Shown: positions 1 through 11,038, numbered from the stretch's first letter. The stretch: 64,000 bases of DNA from Drosophila pseudoobscura (GCF_009870125.1 NC_046683.1:46949869-47013868), one strand, 5' to 3'. Made by a program: numbers and translations. Notes: a model not told the origin generated them from the letters alone.

Positions 1-1717
1 CCCAACCAGTACTAGAAATCGGTGAGTGTCTATTGTCTTGTGATCACTGATCAGTTCTGTGGAAAAACGTAGCTTTTAATAAACTTGGGAAGGTAGCTAA
101 AACAAAAGAATTTGTTAAATATATTCACTTTAGGTACTACTTGAAAGCTTTCTTAGGTAGAACTGTGGCTATTTTTTGGAATAACTTATTATGTTTAGTA
201 GTCCAAAAGGTACTTGCCTCCACTCCAAATTAATATCCCATATCCCTGTAGGATGCAACGTAAGGTACAAAGTTCCAGTGATTTCCGTGAAGCCAATTTA
301 CAACAAGGATCGGAAGATATAAGGAATGAAACATCATTTTATGATCGGTGCAGAAAAAGCCGAGCTTCGGCTCAAGATGTCACCGATTTCCTCATAGCAA
401 TAATCAGAACTACCTTAAAATTGATTTCCAGAGCGTAACATTGAATATTTCGTTTGGTAAAAACTGTTTCCCATGGTCTTCAGATCAGAGCCGGCAGAAA
501 CGACGATTACGAGCACTGGTATTCTTTCGCTTTAGCTGCCATTGACTGTCAATATGGCTGGCCATTTATGAGAATTGTAGCAGTCGCATTTGTGCTCCAT
601 ATTAAGGATTATTATTCATTCCCCAAAAACGGCAGACAATTGGCCCTGATTACGACTGGGCGATAGACTAAACTGTCAATGGATGGCTGGATTGCTGGAT
701 GGCTGGATGGCTGGGGGGATTCCAAATTAGTGCAACATTGAGTCCAGTGCGGGCACTCGTATTAGTCGGGCTGAATGTCAAAGTGGAAGCAGACAAGATG
801 CATGTACCAGAGCCTTCCACGGGATCTTGGCATCTCCGCCGCAACAAAGTTAATGCACTTTTCAAATTTGTTTACTCCGTTCGTTTGTTCGTTTGTTCGT
901 TTGTTGGTTGGTTTTTAATTAACGCTTTCGCAACAAACTTGCCATTAGCCAGATTTTACAGCCTGCGATTCTCTTTTTGCAACGCCCGCATTACAACTAA
1001 CCCGCAGAAAGAGACGCAAATAGAGCGCGAGGCGCGAGCCGATCGGCCAGAGCGGGAGAGCAGCAGAGCATCAGAGTAGCAGAGTTTGTTGCTGGAATTT
1101 TTAGTAGTAGTAAAAATTGTTAAATAGTCTGCGGCGGCAGAGGTGGGCCGCCTTGAAAAACAGAAGAAGAAAACTAAACAGAAACCAAATTGGAGACTAG
1201 CACTACTGATGACTCGACCGAGTGGTACCCTTTAAACAGAAGAAGTACCACCGCAGATTGATGGAATGATGATGATACCACATTCAAGTATTACAACTTA
1301 TCAATGTTCTCTAACAGATTGTTTTAACGGTTCTTGAATATATAAACCAGAAAAGTTATATACCCTCTCATAGAAGGTATGGATAACTGCATAGATGCTC
1401 AAAAGTGAAACCACTTTGGCATCATTACCAGTCGCTCGTACGCCCCGCCCCCTCTCTCCATTGCCATGGATTTCGGTTTGTTTCGGGTCTCTCCCGAATC
1501 GCTAATCATCCCCAGCTACAGCCAGCACCCGCCAGCTGATGAAGTGCCATTTTAGCATACATTGTTGGGGAGCTCCGAATCTGCTTTGTAGGTGAACTCC
1601 GGCTATTTTTTTTTTCTCTCGGATACCATATGCCAAATTCATTGCCGTTTTGTCTACTAGCAACAGGTTTACCATCTATAACCATCCATCTATTCGTCCA
1701 TCCTTCCCATCGACCAA

Positions 1718-1744
1718 CCATATCCATATCCATATCCATATCCA
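1718..1744. repeat. (CCATAT)n microsatellite
   Basis: Four head-to-tail hexamers, followed by degenerate CCATCCAA units. Confidence 0.85.
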
Positions 1745-2352
1745 ACCATCCAACCATCCACCGTTGTCGGCTGCTTATTAGCAAACATTGATTTATGCCT
1801 CGCTTCCAAAGTAATTGCTCAACGTTTCTTTGGGTCCGTAATATGATGGATTTTAACTCGATTTATTTGAGATCACTAATGAGCCATTGATGAATATGGG
1901 AAATATGGGAATATGGGAAGGGATTTCAAACATTAATTTGCTGCTCATTTCGGAAGATTGGTGTTTGGGAGGGGGAGGGGCATTCTTGTATTGATGTATA
2001 CGAGTAGTTTTTCAATTTGTTTCTCGTCGATATATTGTATCGATGTATTCTTATGTGATTCGCATAGAATAGCTGGCTCCTTCATGGCTTTTCCAATATT
2101 ATTTAGCGCCTGATCTGCCCCCTCCCATCGGATCGTCCCCAGAGCACATCTGCGAGTCAACTTTTGGCACAAATATTTGAGATGGCCGCAAAGTGAACCT
2201 CATTGGGCTTCGCAGCGTCGGCGGCGGCGGCTTTGGAGAGGCTTTAGAGGTTGACAAAGTCGTGTTCAGTGGTCCAGAGTCCAGGCATGGCAGAGTTCCG
2301 CATTGAACTGCAGCCTGCAAGATTGCTTGGCCTGAGACCAATCGAACTATGC

Positions 2353-2404
2353 CGGTATGGGGTATGGGGTATGGGATGGGGTATGCTGTATGGTGTATGG
2401 TGTA
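2353..2404. repeat. GGTATGG-type simple repeat
   Basis: Imperfect GGTATGG/GGGATGG units on the plus strand. Confidence 0.75.
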
Positions 2405-2867
2405 GCTGTGGTGGAGCTGGAGGATTGGGATGCGAATTGCAATCGAGACAAATGTGCAAAAACATTTTAATGAATTAAAACGCTGAAGATGGCAGAATAC
2501 AGCCATAAATATTTACCTTATATTAAGAGCGATTAAGCCAATGAGACAGTCTAGTAATTTGAAGCTCTGCGATGCCCAGAGGTATGTATGGGAGTAATGA
2601 TTTCACTGGCATTGAGCAATTAAGTTTACTGGCACTGGGACTGGAATTAAATAATTAAGAATTGATTGATTAAATCAGCCATGAGAAATATTTATTTCCC
2701 TTAAAGAGTAAAGGGAAAATTCAAATTCTTTTGGGACTCATCTTGCCTCCATAGACATTGTATGTTGTATGTGTTTAATGTTCCGATTAGTTTGTCGGAG
2801 ATCTCGCTAATAAGCCAATCTGTCGAGCAATCAAATGTCAATACATTGAACATAAAGTTCCCGGATC

Positions 2868-2896
2868 GGGGATGGGGGATGGGGGATGGGGGATGG
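2868..2896. repeat. (GGGGGAT)n repeat
   Basis: Four near-perfect 7-bp G-rich units. Confidence 0.8.
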
Positions 2897-3038
2897 AACA
2901 ATATAGGAGCCATTTATTACTCCTAATAGACCGACTTGGACCACGCTGGACTAATCCGACCATGTGCAGCCCTCTCCTGCTCTGTTTGCTCAGCGACAAA
3001 CGACGAATGGTCGGATAAAATATTTGGTGCCATTCGAC

Positions 3039-3077
3039 GGCCGATGGCCGATGGCCGATGGACGATGGCCGATGGCC
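3039..3077. repeat. (GGCCGAT)n repeat
   Basis: Five 7-bp units, one of them varied (GGACGAT). Confidence 0.8.
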
Positions 3078-3685
3078 GTGAACATGAACAAAGCCACATC
3101 GTAAACTTAGTAGTCGGCCTGGCAAATCCAAATCCAAATCCCAGGCTACACGTAGTGAGGTGCGTACACAAGAGGTGGCAGCGTGAGTGGATTCCAATCA
3201 GGCACGAGACAATATTATTTAGGGATTCCTATTGCGGTTAAATTATGCCAAATAAGAGACTTATTAGGTACTGTGTAATACGGAAATGAATATATGAAAG
3301 CTAATTACTCATAATTCAGAAATAATCTGAGATTAAAGGTAATCAGAAAAGGTAAGAAGACGACCACTCTACAGGATGCTCTAGACTATCGCCAGGTGCG
3401 TTCGTGAGATCATCAATTTCAGTTATAGAGGCGACTCCATCACGCTCTCATCTCCTTCTTAGTGTTAAACAAGCTAAAAACTCCAGGAGAGTGCAACAGA
3501 ACAGAGACGAGGAGCTGGCAGCTCCTTTGCATAGTGCGAAGAGCAATGCAAGGGATTCAAAAAATTCCCAGGCGTATGCTGGTGCACTGGTGCACTGCCC
3601 CACCGCACATCGCGAGATGGCCATCTAATAAATTCAACTAATTAATGGCGAGTATGAGAGCATGAGATTGAGCCACAGGCTGCCT

Positions 3686-3722
3686 GGGCATGGGGCATGG
3701 GGCATGGGGTATGGGGCATGGG
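3686..3722. repeat. (GGGGCAT)n repeat
   Basis: Five 7-bp units of GGGGCAT/GGGGTAT. A GGCTG(G/T) repeat follows at 3876-3927. Confidence 0.8.
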
Positions 3723-4439
3723 ACGGTGCTGCGCAGCGCAGAGTGCGGCGCGAACTGCACATTAGCAAAATCTACATGATATTGAGATGCCACAAGGTGC
3801 AAAGAGATCTGCCCCGGACGCTGCCGATCCGCTGACTGGATCGCACACCTGAACCTCATTATGGTCAAGAGAGGAGCTGGCTGGTTGGCTGGCTGTATGG
3901 CTGTCTGGCTGTCTGGTTGGCTGGCCGCTGTCGGCAATGGCCTTAGATACAGATTTCTTATCATTAATTAAACTCAAGCATGTTAGCTACCGTGTTCAAA
4001 GATATAAGGCGCTCTGGGCACGGCCACGGATCAAGGAGCCAGATCGGACATCTTTCAACTGGCCGCTAGGGATGGGGTCGGGCCTGGGGGCGGCATCCAT
4101 CGATGGAGTCGAGGCGGCACACGTCCTATCGCTGGCACGCAATCGTCTTGGTTTGTGTGGCATGCCACTCCCTCACTGTGCCCCATTCCTGCCATCCTAT
4201 CTGCACGTTGAAGGTGTCAGGTCAGCCGAAGGCATGGGGCAAACATTGGGAGCAACTTCATTTGAGGAGGAATGAGCGTATCCGTTGTTCTGTATCCTCT
4301 GATATGAGAGCTATTTAAGGAGTTTTATTCAAGCCTGAAATCAATAGATACTGTTTCCTTCAAGTCTGTTACAGAGCAACATTATTACACTCGAAGAGCT
4401 TACCCAGAAGGAAGCGATTCCAACGCATAGATTAGAATC

Positions 4440-4545
4440 AAGCGCCAATTCGGTATAGCCATGTCTGTCTGTCCGTCTTGATGAACGCCAAGATCACAGA
4501 GATACAAGTGTTGTATCCAGACTTCTGTGATATCACACGGTTACA
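4440..4545. mobile_element. possible fragment of a Drosophila interspersed element
   Basis: The run TAGCCATGTCTGTCTGTCCG followed by GATGAACGCCAAGATCACAGA and a CAGACTTCTGTGATATCAC tail resembles a motif that recurs in many old Drosophila elements of the DINE-1/INE-1 kind. This is recalled family knowledge, not a search result. No terminal repeats or duplicated target site could be defined, so the edges are approximate. Confidence 0.35.
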
Positions 4546-4560
4546 TTCCTGAGTACCGGA

Positions 4561-4568
4561 TATAAAAG
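4561..4568 (+). promoter_or_regulatory. TATA box without an assigned gene
   Basis: A perfect TATAAAAG lies 98 bp before an ATG in good context (CCACATGG at 4659). That ATG opens a 30-codon ORF, or a first exon ending ATG|GTTAGT. No matching downstream exon was found. Confidence 0.35.
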
Positions 4569-4658
4569 TACAGCCGCGGCCCTTGCCACGGCTCAAAACG
4601 TTTACTTTTTACTATAATTACAATAAACTAAAACCAAAGATAATTTAAAGATCGCCAC

Positions 4659-4751
4659 ATGGTTAGTAGTGCTCTTCTCTATTATTGGGAGCTATACAAA
4701 ATTAATAGAACAAATAAGTCTCATGTGGGAATTATTCTAAAAATACGCTAA
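4659..4751 (+). CDS. possible 30-aa small ORF downstream of a TATA box
   Basis: An ATG in a CCACATGG context opens a 30-codon frame that begins MVSSALLYYW and ends at TAA. Its only support is the TATAAAAG box about 98 bp upstream and the start context. The product has a short hydrophobic beginning but no recognisable domain. Alternatively the ATG is the end of a first exon with the donor GTTAGT. I do not recognise it, and it may be chance. Confidence 0.15.
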   Translation: MVSSALLYYWELYKINRTNKSHVGIILKIR

Positions 4752-7700
4752 AAAGATTTGCTTTGATATACTCAACTTTTTTGATGTAAGTAATACAAAC
4801 TAGAGTTTAATCTAAATTGTAGCGAATGTTGTAGCATTATTCCAAAGAAAATGTTTTTATTAATTGAAGCTGAAGACAGCTTTGCTTTGACAGATAATTC
4901 TCAAACAGGAAAGGTATCCTCTCTATGTTATTAAATGCAACAAATTTTTTATACGTATACCTCCTGGCTATCTCCTTCCCACCGAACACCAATACCAATT
5001 CCAATTCCAATTCCAATGGCAGCTAACTTATTTAACGAGTATAGGTATGTACGTTTCTGTTTGCAGCGCCTTGCCAAAAAATGATTCCCCCAGGCAGAAA
5101 CTCTCCCCACTGATGGCAGCGCAGCGCAGCTCGTCTCGTCTCATCTCGCCTGGCGTTGTCAACAATGTAATTTATCAGGCAAGCGACATAATTACCTGCC
5201 ACTTATGGCCATAAAAAAACGACAGAAAGAAAGACGGAGGAGGCTCAGAGAGTCAGAGAGCCAAAGAGCCAAAGAGCCAGAGAGTCAGAGTGGGGGATGC
5301 CGGGGAAACTCGAAGTGGAAGTGGAGCCTAGGTAGGTGCATTCAAATGCCGTCCGCAGACCAGCGACGAACCGAGGCTGGTGCTGAAGGATTTATGTTCT
5401 TACAAAACGCTCCAAGGCGCTTAACAAGTGGGTCCCAGCCGCCAGCCGCCAGGCGACGACGATCGGCCGACCAGCGACCAGGCCATAGATTGATCGTCTT
5501 CGTGATGGGGAGTGGAGGGGCACCGGGGTAGATGAGACGAGGACAGGGCAGGGCAGGGCAGGGCGCATGGGGCGTATGTGCAATGAAAATTCCCGCCATT
5601 TGGTAGCCGCCGTTTAGCGCCTGCCTCTCCTTTGGCCATCTCGCCCTCCCTTCTTCGCTGCAACTGATTTCCCACCACCGGCGGCTCTTTCACTTTGATC
5701 TCAGTCTCCCTGGAAGCTGTGAAGGAGCTTCGTGTCTGCCTCAAGCTCCAAGCTGTTGAAAGCCCAAGCTGAAAGCGTTGACAAGTCACATGAGCATTGT
5801 GATCCGGCCAGAGATTTAACATATTGGCCAACGCTTTCTTATTGACTATAGCTATAGCCCTAGGAGCGCGGTTCGGGGGTATCCCCCGCTGACAGGCGTA
5901 AATTGGTGACAAATGGTGGGGCATATTCAATGGAAATTAGTTATATGCTTCTTCTAATTACTGATGATTGATTGTAATCGGACGTTACATTACTATTCGA
6001 TTTCTTCTGCTCAAGAAAAAGTATGCTAGATTCCGTTCGATGGTCTCTAAAAGATGATGCAAATTATATGCCTTCAGCATTAATCATAATACTAGTATAT
6101 ATGTACCTTTAGTGGAACGTTTTTTTCCATTCATTCTCGATTGTAAATTTTTGTGGCAAAGCCAGTAGATTTCCCTGCCAAATTCTTCACGGATTCCACA
6201 TCCATATATGTAAAGCAGATTGGTGCTGCTGCTGCCTCTACCTCGGCTCCACTCCCTCGGAGGCATCGAAAGAGTACCACAACACGAGGGAACAATAACA
6301 GAGAGACTTCTGTTGACCCCGCCACGTGAACCCACCTGCTTGGGGCTTATCATTTGCCGTTAGAGGATGCTCGGCCCAGCTCGAGTCCGGACTTCTTAAA
6401 GCACAGAAATCGCCAGACAAATTCATATTTTATTGCCTCGGACCATGACCGGGCTGAGGCATTAACAAACAATGCCACAGCAGCCCCAACTGCCCCAACA
6501 GCCCCAACAGCCACAACAGCAACAACAGCAACAACAACAGACAAGAAGATCAATGGAAAAGCAAATATTTTCACTCCATGGCTGCAACTTCGGCTGGAAA
6601 AGCGGCTCCTGGTTGCCTAATCTGAATCCAGCTTCTGCTTGTTTTGGCCATTGTTTTTGCCGCTGTTGCTGCTTTTTTCCTTTTGCCAAATTGCATTTTG
6701 AACATAATTTTCATATGTCGGTCTGGCAGTTATAATCACGTTCACAGCTCGTTAGCCGAATGCGAATACAAATAAAATTACCGAAAACAAAACCCGAAAT
6801 CCAGCCACAACCCACCTGTGGCTGCAGGAGGCTGTGGCTCCTCGTGGTCCTCTCTACCACTACCTAGTGCCTACTGCCTGTTTGGCCATAATTGTCGGGG
6901 GCCAGCATATTGTACATACTCGCAGAAGAGAAGAGAAGAGCCGGCTTGGCGGCCATCTCCATATTGACCATTAGGCGGGCCGAGAGTGCGTTTTGCATTT
7001 TGTGCATCTTCATCGATTTCACCATTTGGCGCGCGGTGCATAATTGGCCAGGCCGAGACCGAGACCTGGCCGAAACCAAGACAGAGTCAGAGACCGAGAC
7101 CACGACCACGACCAGGCCCAGGCAACGGAACGTTTTTTTCTGTTCGCTGATGATTACCGATATTGCAGGCAATGAAAAATGCGTTGGGTGCGTGGAAAAG
7201 TTTTCTATTTTCAGTTTTCTTCCACCCAAAATCTGGTGGTAGCTTGAAGCTGAAGTTAAAAAATCCTCCCCACCCCCCATTCCGCTTGATTTCATTCCAG
7301 ACAAGCTGAAAATGGCAAGTCCACAAAATAAACTTTTGAAATTCCAAAGGAATTCTAAAAGATTTATTCAAATTAATTGCAATTGATCCTTAGTAATAAG
7401 TTGTTACGAGTATTGTTCCGCGAACGAGTGTTCTTTGAATGCACTATTTTTTATTGAAATTTCCCTCATTTTCCCCCGGTCGGAGGACCATGCTCTGAAT
7501 ATGTTTAGACTTTTTGGTTTGTTTGAAGTTATTTATTTGGTTGCCATGCTGTTACTTGTGTGTAGAAGATTTTTCCAAAGCGATATGTATCTTATTCTAA
7601 TTTTTACAATCTGTAGGTACTATATCAGTGTGTTTATATGCTTTTTATATGCTTTTAGCTTGCGATGAAGTTTTTTTTGCTGGTACATTTGGATGTAAGC

Positions 7701-7824
7701 GAAGTTGATTGATACATATATGTATATCTAAGCTTGAGTATAAGGGAATGAACAATACCCCCTTCCGTCTTTTCAAATATACATACATATGTACATATAC
7801 ATATATATATTGCTGCAGTGCCAT
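4752..7824. other. non-coding DNA with simple repeats
   Basis: No supported gene. It contains a GAGAGTCAGAGAGCC repeat (5245-5290), (GGGCA)n at 5543-5564, a CAACAG/CCCCAACAG tract at 6474-6542 that gives spurious Gln- and Ala-rich frames, and a TTTGGCGCG site (E2F-like) near 7026. Interspersed TACATATGTA-type AT-rich DNA fills 7680-7820. Confidence 0.55.
6474..6542. repeat. CAACAG/CCCAACAG tract
   Basis: Short tandem triplet and hexamer units. The open frames across it are repeat translations and lack other coding features. Confidence 0.8.
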
Positions 7825-8515
7825 TCATTTATAGTCCATAACGCCATAATGTACATATGTCCAAATGTATGCTTTTGTATATGAGGACTTTCTTTTGGAG
7901 AAAGATAGTTTTTTATTGGAGTTCAGGAGCCAATTAATTTTGCATGCCTTGGTTTTTAAAGATTTTATGGTTTGAAGGATGTTACTATGGAAGTCTGGTG
8001 AGTCTTTTGTCGGGTGATAATACCAGATACATAAAGACAGTATCTTGCTCTTACTATGTATATAATGTTGCATGTATGAAGATTCCTCGACATGTGGCTT
8101 TACGAAGGGTCTAAGTAACAGTGAGAAATTTGTTTTAGGCTGTAACGTGTAAAACTAAGAAAACCCAGCATGGGTTTTTCTAGTTAAGGATTTAATAAAA
8201 TCTTGTATATTTACAAATTTTGTTTGACTTTCAGGCAGGACTGAAAGTAAGCTGTCAAAGATGGCATATAGTTGAGGGTTGAGCATATTTTCCATTTTCG
8301 AGAGCAGTCCCGCCTCCCAAACTCTATCGAATGCTTCTTCGATGTTTAGAAACGCAGCCACAGTGAACGCTTTACCGGGAAAGCTACTAAGAAAACAGTT
8401 TGTGACACGGTGAAGTTGCTCAGGATTTTCATGGCCTAGTCAGAATCCAAACTGAAATGTTGGGATAGCCTCCTTGATTTTAGGGGATTTGAGGATTTTT
8501 CGCTATAAAGAGGTA
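7825..8515 (-). mobile_element. decayed jockey-clade LINE (reverse transcriptase remnant)
   Basis: On the minus strand one frame from 8457 down to 8155 reads as reverse transcriptase. FQFGF is followed by one in-frame TGA (about 8440), then a GHENPEQLHR stretch like the HSTxEQLHR region. Next come AAFLNIEEAFDRVW (the palm block, usually FLDIxxAFDxVW), GLLSKM and LNPQLYAIFDSLL. A second piece (8073 to 7825) carries INWLLNSNKKLSFSKR and YTKAYIWTYVHYG, which matches the WLL-L-KxxLYKxxIxPIWTYG region near the end of jockey-type ORF2. The YADD catalytic block and the sequence between are missing, and the aspartate of the FLDI block is Asn. This is a dead, internally deleted fragment. No poly-A tail or target duplication is visible. 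Confidence 0.75.
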
Positions 8516-8779
8516 TCCAAAAATGTCCATAGTTTCATGTAAAGAAAACAATAAATTAATTAATTGATTTATTATACATATATTAAATTAACATAATTTT
8601 AAACTCCGCGCCATAAACTTCCACCCCGACACAACTATCTGGCAACACTGCAAAAACGTTAGCAAGTCAGGTAAATTAATGTAGAATAGCAACAGAGGAC
8701 GCTGCCTGGCCAGTCGTCTCTGTGTAGTTGACATGTAGATTGAACATTTGAACATTAAAATAATTGATCTTAATTGATA

Positions 8780-8830
8780 ATGTTAAAGTTACGGTTATTA
8801 TTCAGCGGCTGGCCCGAACAGTATGGTTAG
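8780..8830 (+). other. 16-codon ORF or short first exon
   Basis: ATG opens MLKLRLLFSGWPEQYG before TAG. A splice-donor-like TATG|GTTAGT sits at its end. The basic, hydrophobic start would suit a mitochondrial leader, but no following exon is proven. See the related finding for a possible in-frame join to the AsnRS copy. Confidence 0.15.
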
Positions 8831-8902
8831 TGGTACAATATAGAAGAACATATATGTATATACTGTATGGTGGTTAGTGATTGTACACATTATTGCCAGC
8901 AT

Positions 8903-8910
8903 TATCGATA
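8903..8910. promoter_or_regulatory. DRE box (TATCGATA)
   Basis: A perfect 8-bp palindromic DNA-replication-related element about 125 bp before the start of AsnRS homology. DRE boxes are typical of housekeeping fly promoters. A TGGCAACACTGC motif seen at many fly promoters lies at about 8641. Confidence 0.5.
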
Positions 8911-9034
8911 AGTATAGTTATTAAGGTACAATTCAGCTAACATAATCGGGGAAAGTAACGATAGATAAGGAAGTAGGGCATCTGAAATTTGGCTTTTTGA
9001 AATTTTGCAATGCCTATTGCGTGAATATTAAGTC

Positions 9035-10259
9035 GTTATCTTTGGCTGGGTGCACCGACTGCGGCGGCAGGGCAAGGCGCTGATGTGTGCTCACTGATTT
9101 GCTGTGCCAAACGTACCAAGGCCTGGTTCTGAGTACCGAGAGTTCCGTGGTACTCTATGGCATACTGAAAGCGGTGCCTTCGGGGAAGATCGCACCCGGT
9201 GGCCATGAGCTGCATGTGGACTACTGGGAGCTGATTGGTCTGGCTCCTCCAGGTGGAGCCGATGCAATTCTCAACGAGGAGGCTCTTCCCGACGTGCAGC
9301 TGGACAACAGGCACATTATGATTCGGGGCGAGAACACCTCCAAGGTGCTCAAGATGCGATCCGTCGTGATGCAAGCCTTCCGTGACCACTACTTTGATCG
9401 CGGATACAACGAGGTGACGCCTCCCACACTGGTACAGACACAAGTAGAGGGCGGCTCCACTCTTTTCAAGATGCAGTTCTTTGGCGAGGAGGCCTTCCTC
9501 ACCCAGAGCTCGCAGCTGTACTTGGAAACCTGTCTGCCCGCCCTGGGCGATGTCTTTACTATTGCCCAGAGCTATCGGGCCGAGCAGAGTCGCACGCGCC
9601 GACACTTGGCGGAGTACACCCACGTTGAGGCAGAGTGTCCATTCATTAGCTACGACGATCTGTTAGATCGCCTCGAGGACTTGGTCTGCGATGTTGTGGA
9701 TCGGGTGCTGAAGTCGCCATATGGCCACCTGGTCATGGAGCTCAACCCGGATTTCAAACCACCGAAGAAGCCATTCCGTCGCATGGACTACGCGGCCGCT
9801 ATCGAATGGCTGAAGAAAAACAACGTGACCAAAGATGATGGCACCTTCTACGAGTTTGGCGAGGACATACCCGAGGCCCCCGAGCGCAAGATGACCGACA
9901 CTATCAACGAACCCATTCTACTCTGTCGCTTCCCCGTGGCCATCAAATCATTCTACATGTCCCGCTGCCCGGAGGACAAGCGGCTGACCGAGAGTGTGGA
10001 TGTCTTGCTGCCAAACGTGGGTGAGATTGTCGGCGGCTCGATGAGGATTTGGGACAGCGAGGAATTGTTGAACGGCTATAAGCGCGAGGGCATCGATCCG
10101 ACTCCCTACTATTGGTACACCGATCAAAGGATCTACGGAACAATACCTCATGGCGGCTATGTTCTTGGCCTGGAGCGTTTCCTCTGCTGGCTGCTTAACC
10201 GCTATCACATTCGGGAGGTGTGTCTTTATCCACGCTTCCTCGACAGATGCAGGCCCTAG
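9035..10259 (+). pseudogene. intronless 5'-truncated copy of cytoplasmic asparaginyl-tRNA synthetase
   Basis: The parent enzyme is a class II aminoacyl-tRNA synthetase that charges tRNA-Asn in the cytosol. Homology begins at [17 protein letters not shown] (9035-9085), in the anticodon-binding OB fold. It then breaks: a stretch equivalent to about 12-13 residues is missing and the frame shifts. From 9084 to the TAG at 10257-10259 the frame is open and tracks the family through motif 2 ([22 protein letters not shown]), [19 protein letters not shown] and the C-terminus YPRF. The first about 120-130 residues and the start codon are gone. No intron interrupts the body, which fits a retrocopy. Motif 3 reads [15 protein letters not shown] where the family has GTCPHGGYGLGLERF. 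A polyadenylation signal follows at 10349. No poly-A tract or target duplication is seen. The long intact frame argues for recent origin or retained selection, so a translated fragment cannot be excluded. Confidence 0.85.
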
Positions 10260-10776
10260 TTCCGAAAATGCACATATGTATGCATCATCGCAATTCAGTG
10301 AACATACATACATATTTATACATCAACATACATTTGTATATAATGAAAAATAAATATTCTGAGTGTTAATATTTCTCAACGCATTATTTGAAATACCCTT
10401 GGGTCAAAGAGGATATTATAGAGTTGATGACATTTTTGTTATGTGAATGCAGAATAGTTTTTAAAGAAACAAAATTTGTATATATGTAAGTACATATGTA
10501 CATATGTATGTATATATCTGTATAAGCAGAAATCGAATTAATTGCATGAATATTAATTGGGTTTCAAAGCAGCTTGGATAACAAATATATTAATTAAAGG
10601 AAATATGGTATACAAATGTCCAAACTCCGTAAATATGTATTTGAAATGTAGCAAATGAGTAAATACCGTATAGTTACATATAAGGAATTGCGATTCTTGT
10701 AGACCTTTAACCCATTGTCGAAAATAACAAAACTTGAAGAATCTTAGCACTGTAGAGATAACAAATGTCTTGGCAA

Positions 10777-10930
10777 GGTATGGACAACAGGTAAGAGCAG
10801 CCAAGGAAAATGGCTAGCCTCCTATGAACCTCACCTCGGTTTTTGGTTTTCATGGTATTTGAGGCAAAAGGGGTGGATCTTACCTTGCATGCGTTCCATT
10901 TTCTGTGCTGTTTTACCTGTTGTCCATACC
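10777..10930. repeat. 18-bp perfect inverted repeat with imperfectly paired flanks
   Basis: GGTATGGACAACAGGTAA at 10777-10794 is the exact reverse complement of 10913-10930. Internal to it, a further about 20 bp can pair imperfectly (GCAGCCAAGGAAAATGG against a TTCCATTTTCTGTGCTG-like arm). The 118-nt spacer holds no ORF. It looks like a foldback or MITE remnant. Confidence 0.7.
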
Positions 10931-11017
10931 CGAATTTTCCTCAGAAATTTCCCAGCGGCGAAATTCCTCCATAGTATGTTAGGAAAGAAGGTGGATTTTA
11001 TCTAGTATTCTCAACCA

Positions 11018-11038
11018 CAATTTCCCGGCGGGAAATTG
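11018..11038. promoter_or_regulatory. palindrome containing an E2F-type site
   Basis: CAATTTCCC, a 3-nt centre (GGC), then GGGAAATTG. The right half contains GCGGGAAA, the reverse complement of the E2F consensus TTTSSCGC. An ACCGAGCGG element follows at about 11057. Confidence 0.45.

Larger units (their letters stand above)
1..4430. other. non-coding, repeat-rich DNA
   Basis: No gene is supported here. Open frames are short and lack coding signatures. The stretch near 1020-1180 (purine-rich, with a CATCAGAG initiator-like site) could be part of a 5' UTR, but no coding exon follows it. A short inverted motif near 1362-1384 (ATACCCT...AGGTAT) resembles the ends of old Drosophila interspersed elements. 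The rest is AT-rich DNA with many GGAT/GGCAT/CCATAT simple repeats. Confidence 0.6.

Noticed and set aside
9036-9623. 195-aa antisense ORF across the AsnRS copy
   Set aside because: It is the mirror of a strongly conserved synthetase frame and has no independent features.
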